Source: Alysiella sp. (GTDB lineage Bacteria; Pseudomonadota; Gammaproteobacteria; Burkholderiales; Neisseriaceae). Taken from it: a DNA stretch of 64,000 nucleotides. The translations under genes and the position numbers were made by a program. Shown piece after piece: positions 37,544 to 47,640 of the stretch (within the stretch, counting starts at the first letter, position 1; every line of letters begins with the position of its first letter). A model generated the notes under the pieces. It searched no databases and was not told where the DNA came from. It saw nothing but the letters and a program-made list of their open reading frames with translations. Location: the NCBI RefSeq assembly GCF_030525755.1, contig NZ_JAUNEC010000002.1, positions 1 through 64,000 of the forward strand, read 5' to 3'.

Positions 37544-37835
37544 ATTATTGGTATTGCAAGCCCGATTAATGCAACTGAAAATAGCAGCCGTTCATGCCCA
37601 AAAACGCGGAATCCGACACAATAATGCTGCACCTTCACAAACCTTGATGCACTTTGCCCACCGTGCAACGGGTTTCATCAGCAACAAACGCTTGCTCAAA
37701 CTCGCCATGTTGCCCAGTCGTTGGCGACATCGCTTGATTGTAGGCGGTTTATTGTTTGTATGGGAATGGTATCGCCACAATCATGATGCGCTTGGCGCAC
37801 GGTGCAAAACACAAGATTACGGTCGTTTTAAATAA
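37512..37835 (+). CDS. YqjK-like small basic protein
   Basis: A 107-residue, strongly basic protein beginning MSHSNRKQERELLVLQARLM, similar in place and nature to YqjK. It has one weakly hydrophobic segment (LIVGGLLFVWEWY) near residues 79-91. The ATG at 37512 has AGGAGC in front; the frame extends upstream to 37452 inside yqjE but without family support. It ends the yqjDEK-like set before a strong terminator. Confidence 0.7.
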   Translation: MSHSNRKQERELLVLQARLMQLKIAAVHAQKRGIRHNNAAPSQTLMHFAHRATGFISNKRLLKLAMLPSRWRHRLIVGGLLFVWEWYRHNHDALGARCKTQDYGRFK

Positions 37836-37840
37836 AAACA

Positions 37841-37876
37841 GACAAGACAGCAGCGACTGTCTTGTCTTAATTTTTT
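37841..37876 (+). terminator. Rho-independent terminator after the YqjK-like gene
   Basis: GACAAGACAG (37841-37850) pairs with CTGTCTTGTC (37857-37866), followed by TTAATTTTTT. Confidence 0.9.
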
Positions 37877-37998
37877 GTATTTTAATGTGAATTCAGCGGT
37901 ATCCAGAAAATGTGTTTTTCAAATTGCTGTGTACTGTAAAGCTGCCTGAAAAACCAATGAACATTTGTTTGGAATAAGAAAATTGAAAATAGCATGAA

Positions 37999-38115
37999 AA
38001 TAAATGACTTGTGTAGGGTGGGTGCTGGCATTCATCCTTTTCAGGCAGCCTGAACATCAATCATCGTTGTGATAGGTGATGGGTGTCAGCACCTACTCTA
38101 CGCAAGTCATTTATT
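37999..38115. repeat. 117-bp imperfect palindrome overlapping the fbpC stop
   Basis: The left arm starts AATAAATGACTTG (37999-38011), then GTGTAGGGTGGGTGCTGGCA. The right arm ends CAAGTCATTTATT (38103-38115). The arms are about 37 bases long and imperfectly complementary. A DUS palindrome (38039-38054) lies in the centre. The right arm contains the TAA stop of fbpC, so the element probably also ends its transcript. The remaining gap from 37877 holds one partial DUS. Confidence 0.65.
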
Positions 38116-39130
38116 CATTGTCTGCAAACACCACCGCATGACCTTGATGTCGCACCAATAGGCTGCCTGAAAATGGTTGTGCGGTGTGTAGCAGGAGTTT
38201 ACTGCCATCGGACAGAACCAATGTATGCGCCCAGTGGCTGCCTTTAAATTCCTGTTCCAATATTTGTGCAGGTGTACCAACGGTTTCATTGTCCGCTACT
38301 ATCAGGCTTTCAGGACGCACAAAAACACGCACAGTAGTTTGGGGCGTTAAATCGCGTGTATCGACTTTCAGGCAGCCTAATGCGGTTTGTACTTCACCAT
38401 TTTGCCGTACTTGTCCTGTAATCAGGCTGCCTGAACCGATGAAAGCAGCAATTTGTGCATCAGCAGGATTGTGGTAAATGTTTTGTGGCGTGTCCCATTG
38501 TACCAGCTTGCCGTTTCGCATCACACCGATTTTGTCGGCAACCGCAAAGGCTTCTGCTTGGTCGTGTGTTACTGTTAAGGCGGTAATGTTCTGCTGTTTT
38601 AACAGTTTTTTGACATCTTGCGACAATTGGGTACGCAAATCGGCATCTAAATTGGAAAACGGTTCGTCCAATAAAATCAGTTTGGGACGTGGCGCAAGTG
38701 CGCGTGCTAAAGCGGTACGCTGTTGTTGTCCACCTGAAATTTGATGTGGATATTGTTTCAATAAATCCGTTAATCCCGTTAATTCTGCCAATTCTACTGT
38801 GCGTTGTTGGCGTTCGCTTCGTGGCAAATGATGCAGTCCAAAAGCAATGTTGTCTGCCACAGTTAAATGTGGAAACAAGGCGTAATCTTGAAATACCATA
38901 CCAATCTGCCGCAAATGCGCGGGTATGTTTGTCAAATCACGTCCATCGGTCATGATTTGCCCACTTTGTGGTGTTTCAAAACCTGCAATCACACGCAAGG
39001 CGGTGGTTTTACCACAACCCGACTGTCCCAACAAACACGCGCTTTCGCCTTGTGCTAAATGCAAGTTGAAATCATGTAAAACGGTTTTGTTGCCAAAAGC
39101 AACATGAATGTGATGCAAAGATAAACTCAT
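38111..39130 (-). CDS. fbpC: Iron(III) ABC transporter, ATP-binding protein
   Basis: FbpC energises ferric-iron import from the periplasmic carrier FbpA. The 339-residue product has Walker A GQSGCGKTT near residue 34, the Q-loop FQDYALFPHL, the signature ISGGQQQR, Walker B LILLDEPFSNLD and the switch histidine TVTHDQ. A C-terminal regulatory domain follows. It overlaps the fbpB stop by four bases (ATGA), so the two are translated together. In-frame DUS encode SGSL twice. Confidence 0.93.
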   Translation of the reverse strand: MSLSLHHIHVAFGNKTVLHDFNLHLAQGESACLLGQSGCGKTTALRVIAGFETPQSGQIMTDGRDLTNIPAHLRQIGMVFQDYALFPHLTVADNIAFGLHHLPRSERQQRTVELAELTGLTDLLKQYPHQISGGQQQRTALARALAPRPKLILLDEPFSNLDADLRTQLSQDVKKLLKQQNITALTVTHDQAEAFAVADKIGVMRNGKLVQWDTPQNIYHNPADAQIAAFIGSGSLITGQVRQNGEVQTALGCLKVDTRDLTPQTTVRVFVRPESLIVADNETVGTPAQILEQEFKGSHWAHTLVLSDGSKLLLHTAQPFSGSLLVRHQGHAVVFADNE

Positions 39131-40737
39131 TTTTGTTGCTCCGTGCGAGAAAAGAAAATAACGGGCAGCAGACCTGTTAGGACAATCAATAAGGCGGGTA
39201 AGGCGGCATTGGCATATTGTCCTTCGGTGGTAAACGCATAAATGCGTGCTGCCAAAGTGTCCCAGTCATAAGGTCGTGTCATTAAGGTAATGGGCATTTC
39301 TTTCATGGTTTCCACAAAAACCATCAAAATGGCAGTACCTGTTGCACCTTTGAGTAAGGGAACATAAACGCGGCGCAAAACTTGTATGCCATTGCAGCCC
39401 AAAGTGCGTGCCACTTCTGCTTGACTGGGACTAATCCGCTCCAATCCTGCTTCCACATTCGCAAACCCCACCGCCAAAAAACGGATCAATAAGGCAAACA
39501 TCATGACTACCAAAGTGCCTTTGATGATGCCTGTTACTTCTTCAGGTAGCCCTAAAAAAGCAATCAGCTGATTGTCCAACCATGCTACGGGTACAAAAAT
39601 ACCCACCGCCAAAACCGTACCAGGTACGGTGTAACCCAAAGTAGCAATACGCGTACTGATAAGGGCAAAACGTCCGCCGTGTGCGCGTTTAGATAAAGCC
39701 AACAACAAAGCAACTGCTGCCGTTATCCATGCCACAATCATGGAAGCCGAAAAGGTATGCCATGTCTGTTGCCAAAGTGAAGTATTGAAACCATCATCAA
39801 AAGTTTGATATGCCCATACAATCAGTTGCATCACAGGCAAAATAAATGCCACAAACAAAATGCCACCACAATAAGCACTTGCCAAATACGCTTTGCTGCC
39901 TGAAAGCTGCTTGCGGTATTGAGCTGTACCGCGACCTGTTTGGCTAAAACGGCGCGCACCACGCGACCATTGCTCCAATGCCAACAACACAAAAACCGCA
40001 CATATCAACATTGCTGCCAATTGTTTGGCAGTTTCAATGGAATAGAAATCAAACCATGCCTGATAAATGGCAGTCGTAAATGTGTCGTAGCTGAATATGG
40101 ACACTGTGCCAAAGTCAGCCAATGTTTCCATTAAAGCCAAAATCGTACCACCTGCCAGCCATGGACGCGCCATCGGCAACGCCAATCGCCAAAATGCTTG
40201 ATACGGTGATAAACCCAAAGCCGCACCTGCTTCTAATGCGCGTTGTCCCATCGTTTGAAATGCATTACGTGCCAAAAGGTAAACATAAGGGTAAAAAGTG
40301 AAACTCATTACCCAAATTAAACCCCAGCCATTGCGGATTTCAGGCAGCCCACGCTCCCAGCCTTGTGTTTCACGCAACCATGTACTAATCGGTCCTGTGT
40401 AATCAAACAAACCCAGTTGCGTAAACGCCAAAACATAAGCGGGCATTGCTAATGGCAACATCATTGCCCAAAAGAAAAAGCCTTGTAAAGGAAAACGATA
40501 CAAAGCTGTGAGCCATGCCGCAGAAGTGCCCAAAATCAAAACTCCTGCACCCACACCCAGTACCAAGAAAAACGTGTTTTTCAACAATAAAGGCAGCTGA
40601 AATTCCCATAAGAAATCCCACAACTCCGCATCAAAACTGCCCCAAGCTGACAAAATCACCGATAAAGGCAGCAATACCGCCACCATACACACCATTAACC
40701 ACAAACGTGGTAACAATAAACGAGAAACAGATTTCAT
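39127..40737 (-). CDS. fbpB: Iron(III) ABC transporter, fused permease
   Basis: FbpB is the double-length permease of the ferric importer, two homologous halves in one chain. The 536-residue product has about twelve membrane segments and two permease loops (EAGAALGLSPYQAFWRLALP and EVARTLGCNGIQVLRRVYVP). I chose the ATG at 40737 (MKSVSRLLLPRLW); the frame extends to 40791 without homology. The gene diverges from fbpA, whereas in gonococcus the three genes form one fbpABC operon. Confidence 0.92.
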   Translation of the reverse strand: MKSVSRLLLPRLWLMVCMVAVLLPLSVILSAWGSFDAELWDFLWEFQLPLLLKNTFFLVLGVGAGVLILGTSAAWLTALYRFPLQGFFFWAMMLPLAMPAYVLAFTQLGLFDYTGPISTWLRETQGWERGLPEIRNGWGLIWVMSFTFYPYVYLLARNAFQTMGQRALEAGAALGLSPYQAFWRLALPMARPWLAGGTILALMETLADFGTVSIFSYDTFTTAIYQAWFDFYSIETAKQLAAMLICAVFVLLALEQWSRGARRFSQTGRGTAQYRKQLSGSKAYLASAYCGGILFVAFILPVMQLIVWAYQTFDDGFNTSLWQQTWHTFSASMIVAWITAAVALLLALSKRAHGGRFALISTRIATLGYTVPGTVLAVGIFVPVAWLDNQLIAFLGLPEEVTGIIKGTLVVMMFALLIRFLAVGFANVEAGLERISPSQAEVARTLGCNGIQVLRRVYVPLLKGATGTAILMVFVETMKEMPITLMTRPYDWDTLAARIYAFTTEGQYANAALPALLIVLTGLLPVIFFSRTEQQK

Positions 40738-40834
40738 AAAATTGGGATTTTTAAGATATGAAAACAGTTCGCCAACACACAGCGAACACAAAATGACATT
40801 ATCGGCGTTTTTGCTACGAAAAACAATCCGTATA

Positions 40835-40880
40835 GCGAATGAGATTGCTTCTTGTTACTTCATAAAAATTCGCATACAAT
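40835..40880 (+). promoter_or_regulatory. fbpA promoter with an adjacent candidate Fur box
   Basis: TTGTTA (40852-40857) and TACAAT (40875-40880) are spaced by 17 bases. GCGAATGAGATTGCTTCTT (40835-40853) matches the 19-base Fur consensus at 11 positions by my hand alignment and overlaps the -35. Iron repression through Fur is expected for fbpA. The promoter boxes are good, the Fur site weak. Confidence 0.5.
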
Positions 40881-40976
40881 GTCCACCACAGCCTAAACAC
40901 AGGTTGTCCTTGCAGTAAACCCAACTTGAAAACGGCATATTTTAAAACTATGCCATTGTTTTAAAGGAAAATACTG

Positions 40977-41993
40977 ATGAATCAAATCCAAAAAACCGTA
41001 TTATTTGCACTTGCCACTTTGGGCATGACTGCACCTGTTGTAGCACAAGAATTGGTGGTTTATACCTCGCGTGCCGATAATCTGCTCAAACCGATTGTGG
41101 AAGAATACCACAAGAAAACAGGCGTTAATGTGAAATTGGTAAGCGGGCAAGCTGGTCCATTGATGGAACGCATGAAAGAAGAAGGCAGCAACAGTCCTGC
41201 TGATGTGTTCATTACTGTTGATGGTGGCAATCTGTGGCAAGCAAGCGAAATGGGCTTATTGCGACCCATTCAATCCAAAGTTTTGACCAGCAACATTCCA
41301 CCGCATTTGCGCGACCCTAAAAATCAATGGTTCGGTCTTTCTGTACGTGCGCGCACTATTTTCTACAACACCAATAAAGTGAAACCTGCTGAATTGTCGT
41401 CTTATGCTGATTTGGCTGATCCAAAATGGCGCGGTCGCTTGTGTTTGCGTACGTCCAACAGTGTGTATAACCAATCTTTGGTAGGCATCATGATTGCCAA
41501 TCAAGGTCTTGTCAAAACCAAAAAAGTGGTTGAAGGCTGGGTTGCCAATTTAGCTGCTGACCCATTTGGCAATGACACTGCCATGTTGGAAGCAATTGGT
41601 GCAGGACGTTGCGATGTGGGCATTGCCAACACCTACTACTATGGTCGCCTAATGGCAAGTCGTGCCAAAGACAACAAACCTGAATTGCCGATTGGTATCT
41701 TCTTTGCCGACCAAAAAGCGCGTGGCACACATGTGAATGTTTCAGGTGCAGGCGTTGCCAAATACAGTCGCCAGCCCGAACAAGCACAAAAATTCATTGA
41801 ATGGCTTTCAGGCAGCGAAGCACAAAACCTGTATGCCGACTTGAATAAAGAATACCCTGCTAATCCACGCATTAAGCCTGACGAAAACGTTGCCAAATGG
41901 GGCAATTTCAAACAAGATGTGATTAACGTTTCTCTCGCAGGCAAAAACCAGCGTCAAGCCGTGATGTTGATGAAACAAGTGGGTTACAAATAA
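40977..41993 (+). CDS. fbpA: Iron(III)-binding periplasmic protein
   Basis: FbpA (transferrin-like ferric binding protein) carries iron across the periplasm. The 338-residue precursor has a signal peptide cleaved after APVVAQ, giving [10 protein letters not shown]. The end of each lobe and the tyrosine pair in [10 protein letters not shown], the iron ligands of this family, are present. A DUS-like stretch encodes LSGSE. Binding site AAAGGAAAA precedes the ATG. A DUS hairpin terminator follows. Confidence 0.94.
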   Translation: MNQIQKTVLFALATLGMTAPVVAQELVVYTSRADNLLKPIVEEYHKKTGVNVKLVSGQAGPLMERMKEEGSNSPADVFITVDGGNLWQASEMGLLRPIQSKVLTSNIPPHLRDPKNQWFGLSVRARTIFYNTNKVKPAELSSYADLADPKWRGRLCLRTSNSVYNQSLVGIMIANQGLVKTKKVVEGWVANLAADPFGNDTAMLEAIGAGRCDVGIANTYYYGRLMASRAKDNKPELPIGIFFADQKARGTHVNVSGAGVAKYSRQPEQAQKFIEWLSGSEAQNLYADLNKEYPANPRIKPDENVAKWGNFKQDVINVSLAGKNQRQAVMLMKQVGYK

Positions 41994-42030
41994 TCCTTTT
42001 AATCATCGGAAATCCAAGCCGATTTGTTGT

Positions 42031-42063
42031 CAGGCAGCCATTATAGGCTGCCTGAAATTTTTT
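42031..42063 (+). terminator. DUS hairpin terminator after fbpA
   Basis: CAGGCAGCC (42031-42039) pairs with GGCTGCCTG (42046-42054), then AAATTTTTT. The right arm is a one-sided AGGCTGCCTGAA. Confidence 0.85.
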
Positions 42064-42553
42064 CCATATCCCAAATTAGGCTAGGAACCTTGACAAAATC
42101 CATTTTTTAACTGGGTATTAGGTTCAAATTTCATATCCGCTTAAAAATGGAACTTTTATGGTTGGCTCAATTTAGAACAAGTATAAGGCGAGCCAATGTT
42201 GTAATTATTTTTAAAGTGAGTTAAGGGCTATTGGACAATTCGTTTCATGGTTGAATTTGTGTCAAAAATCGCCAATTTCTGCGTTAAAAATGCTTATCAG
42301 ATGTCCAAGCTGATGCACATTTTGGCTTTGCAAGTCTACTTTGCTACCTGCCTTGAATTGATGATCGTTTTTGCCAACAAATTCCACTCACGCCCTGAAT
42401 CATCAATAGCCCCTAGCCATAACAGAAACAGGGTAGATATGAAATCAGACCCTATAAGCTGAATGTTACAGAGATTTCAGGTTGGTTTGATTTTTTAAAA
42501 TAACCATATTTATTGCTGTGTACAAATATTCAGGCTGCCTGAAAAACAAACAC
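42064..42553. other. Intergenic region without recognised genes
   Basis: About 490 bases. A 71-codon frame at 42247-42462 has no binding site, no family resemblance and atypical codons, so it is not called. A DUS lies at the end (42531-42543), where it can act at the 3' end of phhB. I see no IS ends or MITE ends. Confidence 0.5.
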
Positions 42554-42892
42554 TCAATCCAATAAAGCATCGGTTTTCGCCGCCATAATGAAATCATTGC
42601 GGTGCAAACCTTTGATGCTGTGCGACCACCACGTTACGGTCACTTTGCCCCATTCTGTCAAAATACCTGGGTGATGCCCTTCTGCTTCCGCCAAATCTGC
42701 CAAGCGATTGCTGAATGCCATCGCTTGTTTGAAGTTTTTAAACTTAAATTCACGTTGCAGTTGCAAAATACCGTCCATCACAATTGGTTGCCAATCAGGA
42801 ATATGGCGCATCAATTCAGGCAGCTCATCATCGCTTACTTTGGGTGCATCGGCACGACAGGCTTCACATTGTTGTTGTTTTAACTCACTCAT
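42554..42892 (-). CDS. phhB: Pterin-4-alpha-carbinolamine dehydratase
   Basis: PhhB recycles the oxidised pterin cofactor made by phenylalanine hydroxylase. The 112-residue product has the active-site histidines in EAEGHHPG and the following [18 protein letters not shown]. The ATG at 42892 follows AAAGGAAC. It lies 25 bases downstream of phhA in the same direction, the expected functional pair. Confidence 0.93.
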   Translation of the reverse strand: MSELKQQQCEACRADAPKVSDDELPELMRHIPDWQPIVMDGILQLQREFKFKNFKQAMAFSNRLADLAEAEGHHPGILTEWGKVTVTWWSHSIKGLHRNDFIMAAKTDALLD

Positions 42893-42917
42893 GATTATGT
42901 TCCTTTATGGTTTAAAA

Positions 42918-43712
42918 TCAATTTAATAAACTGGGGTGTGGGTCAAACAAACCTTTTTGCATGGCTTGGCGCACTTCACTCATGATGTCGGTTTGTGCCA
43001 CTTCAAATAGCGTATCCACGCTGTCTATTACATAATAAATCGGCTGAATGCGGTCAATGCGATACGGCGTACGCAGTACATCTTGAATATTGAACGCACG
43101 ATATTCAGGCTTGCTGCTCAAAGCATATTCGGTTTCAGCAGGCGAACTCAAAATACCACCGCCATAAATGCGCCGTGATTCGGGATTGTGTCCCACTAAG
43201 CCAAATTCAATGGTAAACCAATACAAACGCGCTAAAAACACGCGTTCAGTCTTGTCAGCAGCCAAGCCCAATTTACCATAGGTTTCGTTAAACAACGCAA
43301 ACGCAGGGTGTGTCAACAGCGGACAATGTCCCGCAATCTCATGAAAAATATCAGGCTCTTGTATGTAATCAAAATCTTCGGGACGACGAATAAAAGTGGC
43401 AACGGGAAATGCCTTATCTGCCAACAAGCCAAAAAACTTACCAAACGAAATTAAAGCTGGTACAGCCGCAGTACGCCACCCTGTACAGTCCTGCAATACA
43501 CGGTCAATATCACCCAGCTGTGGAATGCGGTTATGTGGCAAAGCCAATTTAGCCAAACCGTCTAAATATTCTTGACAGGCACGGTTGGGCAGTGCAGGTT
43601 GCTGGCGTTCAATCAACCTTTGCCAAGTGTGATTTTCTTCTTGTGAATACACAATGATGCCATTTTCATCAGGCGTATGTGCCAAATAGGGCACTTTTTC
43701 GGTTGGGCTCAT
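42918..43712 (-). CDS. phhA: Phenylalanine-4-hydroxylase
   Basis: PhhA turns phenylalanine into tyrosine using tetrahydropterin and ferrous iron. The 264-residue product has the iron-binding HEIAGHCP motif and the later glutamate in WFTIEFGLV. Bacterial enzymes of this type lack the N-terminal regulatory domain, as here. The ATG at 43712 (MSPTEKVPYLAHTPDENG) has AGGAGA ahead; the frame extends to 43763 without support. Confidence 0.94.
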   Translation of the reverse strand: MSPTEKVPYLAHTPDENGIIVYSQEENHTWQRLIERQQPALPNRACQEYLDGLAKLALPHNRIPQLGDIDRVLQDCTGWRTAAVPALISFGKFFGLLADKAFPVATFIRRPEDFDYIQEPDIFHEIAGHCPLLTHPAFALFNETYGKLGLAADKTERVFLARLYWFTIEFGLVGHNPESRRIYGGGILSSPAETEYALSSKPEYRAFNIQDVLRTPYRIDRIQPIYYVIDSVDTLFEVAQTDIMSEVRQAMQKGLFDPHPSLLN

Positions 43713-44061
43713 GTTGTTCTCCTGTGTTACTGCGTGTATTTTTATCAAGACCCAAGTTTGCATGAACGAACATCAATCTTGCGAATACTGATTTTATGTA
43801 AAAGTATAAAAATTTATTTTATTTCAGTTTTCTGCTTGAAGATAGCCAAAAAAAGGTTTTTCATAAGCACATTATTTTTTCTGTTGGCAGGTATCAGAAA
43901 TAAAAAAGCAGATTCTTGGTTAGCATCGGGAACGGCAAGCAAGTCAATATTGTTTTTCATGTTTCAGGCAGCCTGAAAAGCGATTTTTGGTATAAAATCA
44001 TGTGTTATTTTGTTTCAGGCAGCCTGAAACCCCTTTCCCATAAAAATCAAAGGAACACAAA
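43713..44061. other. Divergent phhA-ilvD intergenic region
   Basis: About 350 AT-rich bases. A candidate extended -10 (TGGTATAAA, -10 box 43991-43996) could serve ilvD. Two DUS palindromes stand as direct repeats at 43961-43978 and 44015-44031, around that promoter. No gene or other element was seen. Confidence 0.5.
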
Positions 44062-45921
44062 ATGCCCGATTACCGCTCCAAAACCTCCACACACGGCAGA
44101 AACATGGCTGGTGCGCGCGCCCTTTGGCGTGCCACAGGCGTGGCAGAATCCGATTTTGGCAAACCCATTATTGCCATTGCCAACTCGTTTACCCAATTTG
44201 TCCCAGGTCATGTGCATTTGCACAATATGGGGCAACTGGTGGCGCGTGAAATTGAAAAACACGGCGCAATCGCCAAAGAATTCAACACCATTGCCGTTGA
44301 TGACGGCATTGCCATGGGTCATGGCGGCATGTTGTATAGCTTGCCCAGTCGCGATTTGATTGCCGACAGCGTGGAATACATGGTCAATGCCCATTGTGCA
44401 GACGCGCTGGTTTGCATTTCCAACTGCGACAAAATCACCCCTGGTATGCTGATGGCGGCTTTGCGTTTGAACATTCCCACCGTATTCGTGTCGGGTGGCC
44501 CAATGGAGGCTGGCAAAGTGATTGGTGCGATTCACATTGCCGACAACCGCAAACTGGATTTGGTGGACGCGATGGTGGAAGCCGCCAACGACCAAGTTTC
44601 CAACGATGAAGTCAAAGAAATTGAACAAAACGCTTGCCCCACTTGCGGTTCGTGTTCGGGTATGTTTACCGCGAACTCCATGAATTGCTTGACCGAGGCT
44701 TTGGGTTTGTCGTTGGCGGGCAATGGTTCGCTGTTGGCAACGCATTCGGGTCGCAAAGAATTGTTTTTGGAAGCCGCGCGCCTGATTGTGGACATCACCA
44801 AACGTTATTACGAACAAAACGATGAAACCGTGTTGCCACGCAGCATTGCCACCAAGCAAGCCTTTGAAAATGCAATGAGTTTGGACGTGGCAATGGGCGG
44901 TTCAACCAACACCGTTTTGCATTTGCTCGCCGCCGCGCGTGAGGCGGAAGTGGATTTCAAAATGGCAGACATTGACCGCATCAGCCGTCAAGTGCCTTGT
45001 TTGTGCAAGGTCGCGCCCAATTCCAAAGATTATTATATGGAAGACGTGCATCGCGCAGGTGGCGTGATGGCGATTTTGAACGAATTGGCAAAAGCAGGTA
45101 AATTGCACACCGATGTGTACAACGTGCATTCAGGCAGCCTGAAAAACGCTTTGGCGAAATGGGACGTGTCCAACCCTGAAAATACCGTTGCCATTCAACG
45201 CTTTAAAGCCGCTCCTGCTGGCATTCGCACGGTGGAAGCCTTTTCCCAATCACGCGAATGGAAAACCCTTGATTTGGATAGAGAAAATGGCTGTATCCGC
45301 AGCGTGGAACACGCTTATTCGCAAGATGGCGGTTTAGCGGTATTGTTTGGCAACATTGCCGAACGCGGTTGCGTGGTCAAAACGGCAGGCGTGGACGAAA
45401 GCATTTGGCGTTTCACAGGTCGTGCGCGTGTGTTTGAAAGCCAAGATTCAGCCGTTGCCGCGATTTTGGACAACCAAATTGTGGCAGGCGACATCGTGAT
45501 TATCCGCTACGAAGGCCCGAAAGGTGGGCCGGGTATGCAAGAAATGCTCTACCCCACTTCCTATTTAAAATCAAAAGGTTTGGGCAAACAATGCGCCTTG
45601 CTCACAGACGGACGTTTCTCGGGCGGCACATCGGGTTTGTCCATCGGACACGCTTCGCCCGAAGCGGCAGAAGGCGGCGCAATCGGCTTGGTACGCGAAG
45701 GCGACACGGTCAAAATTGACATTCCCAACCGCAGCATTCATCTTGACGTTTCCGATGAAGAATTGGCGGCAAGACGCGCTGAAATGGAAAGTCGCGGCAG
45801 CCGCGCGTGGAAACCCGAAAACCGTGAACGCCACGTTTCAGCCGCTTTACGCGCCTATGCCGCGATGACGACTTCGGCAGACACAGGCGCGGTGCGCGAT
45901 GTGAGCCAAGTGGAGAAGTGA
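44062..45921 (+). CDS. ilvD: Dihydroxy-acid dehydratase
   Basis: IlvD dehydrates dihydroxy acids in valine, isoleucine and leucine synthesis and needs an iron-sulfur cluster. The 619-residue product is full length with cysteines in [23 protein letters not shown] and the late [17 protein letters not shown]. The ATG follows AAAGGAAC. An in-frame DUS encodes SGSLKN. It is followed by a hairpin and then the fic gene. Confidence 0.96.
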   Translation: MPDYRSKTSTHGRNMAGARALWRATGVAESDFGKPIIAIANSFTQFVPGHVHLHNMGQLVAREIEKHGAIAKEFNTIAVDDGIAMGHGGMLYSLPSRDLIADSVEYMVNAHCADALVCISNCDKITPGMLMAALRLNIPTVFVSGGPMEAGKVIGAIHIADNRKLDLVDAMVEAANDQVSNDEVKEIEQNACPTCGSCSGMFTANSMNCLTEALGLSLAGNGSLLATHSGRKELFLEAARLIVDITKRYYEQNDETVLPRSIATKQAFENAMSLDVAMGGSTNTVLHLLAAAREAEVDFKMADIDRISRQVPCLCKVAPNSKDYYMEDVHRAGGVMAILNELAKAGKLHTDVYNVHSGSLKNALAKWDVSNPENTVAIQRFKAAPAGIRTVEAFSQSREWKTLDLDRENGCIRSVEHAYSQDGGLAVLFGNIAERGCVVKTAGVDESIWRFTGRARVFESQDSAVAAILDNQIVAGDIVIIRYEGPKGGPGMQEMLYPTSYLKSKGLGKQCALLTDGRFSGGTSGLSIGHASPEAAEGGAIGLVREGDTVKIDIPNRSIHLDVSDEELAARRAEMESRGSRAWKPENRERHVSAALRAYAAMTTSADTGAVRDVSQVEK

Positions 45922-45971
45922 TGGCTATTTGCTTGCGGTAAATGAAATTTCAGGCAGCCTGAAATATGTTA

Positions 45972-46009
45972 AACTCACGCAATATTTTAAAAATTGCGTG
46001 AGTTTTTTT
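45972..46009 (+). terminator. Terminator-like hairpin directly before fic
   Basis: AACTCACGCAAT (45972-45983) pairs perfectly with ATTGCGTGAGTT (45993-46004), 12 bases with a 9-base loop, followed by seven T (46003-46009). The fic ATG begins four bases later at 46013. It may end ilvD transcription, or be an operator or riboregulator for fic. Confidence 0.85.
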
Positions 46010-46012
46010 ATT

Positions 46013-47422
46013 ATGAAAATCAATAATCCGCCAGAATTAAGTCAAATTTTTCAGCATCAATTTGAAAATGAAATCAATATTTTATTAGGTCAAGTTATCA
46101 CGCAAATTTTACAACATCAAGCTGATGAGCCATTTACATTAAATGATGATACAGAATTAAACAAATTTGTAGAATATTGTTTTGAATTATTATTTGAAAA
46201 TCAAGCAACTGATGATAAAGGTTGCTATCTGTATTGGGATAAAATCAAACACAAATACGGCAAAAATGCGGAAAAAATTTGGCTAGCAACCAAAATCAAA
46301 CGCACAATTATTCGCAGAACAATCCATTTAACCGAACAATACGAATTTCATTACTGTGTACCCGACACCATGCAAGCCCTGCTGCATTTTATTGACAAAA
46401 CCAGCAGCCATTACAATATCCAACTGATAAATCAAAAAGACAAACACATTTTAAGCATGGAAGAAGCCATTACTTCCGCGCAAATGGAAGGCGCAGCCAC
46501 CACGCGCAAAATCGCCAAAGAACTCATCACACGCCGCCCCAACAAACCTAAAAACGATTACGAAAAAATGGTCATCAACAATTACCATTTGATGAAAAAA
46601 GTGATTGAATTAAAAGATGAAAAATTAAGCATTGATTTAATTTTGGATTTACACCGCACCGCCACCCACGATGTGATTGAAAACAACGCCATTTCGGGCG
46701 AATTTCGGCAAAGCGATGATTTTGCGATTTACGATGGCGAAAACAATCTCCTGCACCAACCGCCACCACACGAAGATGTCGCCGAATTGATGGACGCATT
46801 ATGCGAGTTTGCCAATGCCGAACACGACGGTTTCAGGCAGCCTGATTTTATCCACCCGATTGTCAAAGCGATTATTTTGCATTTTCTGATTGGCTACATT
46901 CACCCCTTTGGCGATGGCAATGGACGCACCGCAAGGGCTTTATTTTATTGGTTTATGTTGAAAAATGGCTATGCTTTGTTTGAATTTGTGTCCATCAGCC
47001 GCCTGTTGTTGCAAGCGAGTACGGGCTATGGCAAATCCTATGTTTACACCGAACGCGATGAGTTGGATATGACTTATTTCATTTATTTTCAACTGGATAA
47101 AATCAAGCAAGCCATTGATGATTTTGAAAAATATGTGGAACGTGAAAACAGGCAACGCCAAGATTTTACCGCTCAAATTTTGCATTTTATTCAACAACAT
47201 GATTTAGATGAACGGCAAATTGAAATTTTGAAGATGGCAGTTCATGAAAAAGGCAGAATATTTTCTGCAAAAGAGTTGGCAACGCAATTTAAAATTTCTG
47301 AAAACACAGCACGGAAATTATTGAAAGAATTAGCCGATTTGAATTTGCTCGCACCTTTAAAATCGGGTAATGCGGTTTTGTTTGTTGCACCTGCGGATTT
47401 GGTGGCTCGTTTGCAAAAATGA
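46013..47422 (+). CDS. Fic-family protein (class II, with winged-helix C-terminus)
   Basis: Fic proteins transfer AMP or other groups to protein hydroxyls. The 469-residue product has the catalytic HPFGDGNGR (residues 297-305). An N-terminal inhibitory motif of the (S/T)xxxE(G/N) type, SAQMEG (155-160), places it in class II. The C-terminus (FSAKELATQFKISENTARKL, about residues 419-438) is a helix-turn-helix. The ATG at 46013 gives MKINNPPELSQIFQ; there is no ribosome-binding site because a hairpin and T-run lie immediately upstream. The upstream frame to 45929 crosses the hairpin and a DUS and was rejected. No antitoxin gene is adjacent. An in-frame DUS encodes FRQPD. Confidence 0.9.
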   Translation: MKINNPPELSQIFQHQFENEINILLGQVITQILQHQADEPFTLNDDTELNKFVEYCFELLFENQATDDKGCYLYWDKIKHKYGKNAEKIWLATKIKRTIIRRTIHLTEQYEFHYCVPDTMQALLHFIDKTSSHYNIQLINQKDKHILSMEEAITSAQMEGAATTRKIAKELITRRPNKPKNDYEKMVINNYHLMKKVIELKDEKLSIDLILDLHRTATHDVIENNAISGEFRQSDDFAIYDGENNLLHQPPPHEDVAELMDALCEFANAEHDGFRQPDFIHPIVKAIILHFLIGYIHPFGDGNGRTARALFYWFMLKNGYALFEFVSISRLLLQASTGYGKSYVYTERDELDMTYFIYFQLDKIKQAIDDFEKYVERENRQRQDFTAQILHFIQQHDLDERQIEILKMAVHEKGRIFSAKELATQFKISENTARKLLKELADLNLLAPLKSGNAVLFVAPADLVARLQK

Positions 47423-47640
47423 TTTTCAGGCAGCCTGAAACAATATGGTGTTGCGCCAATCATATTGATACGATAAGTAAGAGAACATGATTTAAGTTAA
47501 AATGTAGCCTGTAAAAAAATCTTTGTAATCAATGCAAAGCTGCAACATCAAAATCAAAGCATATGCAAAGACAAACCCATATCCACACATTAAACAGCTC
47601 CGTCCATCTGAACCAGCATTGTATTAACAGAAAGATACCC

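Noticed and set aside
42247..42462. 71-codon frame after fbpA
   Set aside because: No binding site, no recognisable family, and it lies in a repeat-like AT-rich gap.
45929..46012. N-terminal extension of the Fic protein by 28 residues
   Set aside because: The extension is read from a DUS and a terminator-like hairpin and does not resemble Fic N-termini.
46013..47422. Fic protein as part of a toxin-antitoxin pair
   Set aside because: No small antitoxin gene is adjacent; the inhibitory motif is inside the protein itself (class II).
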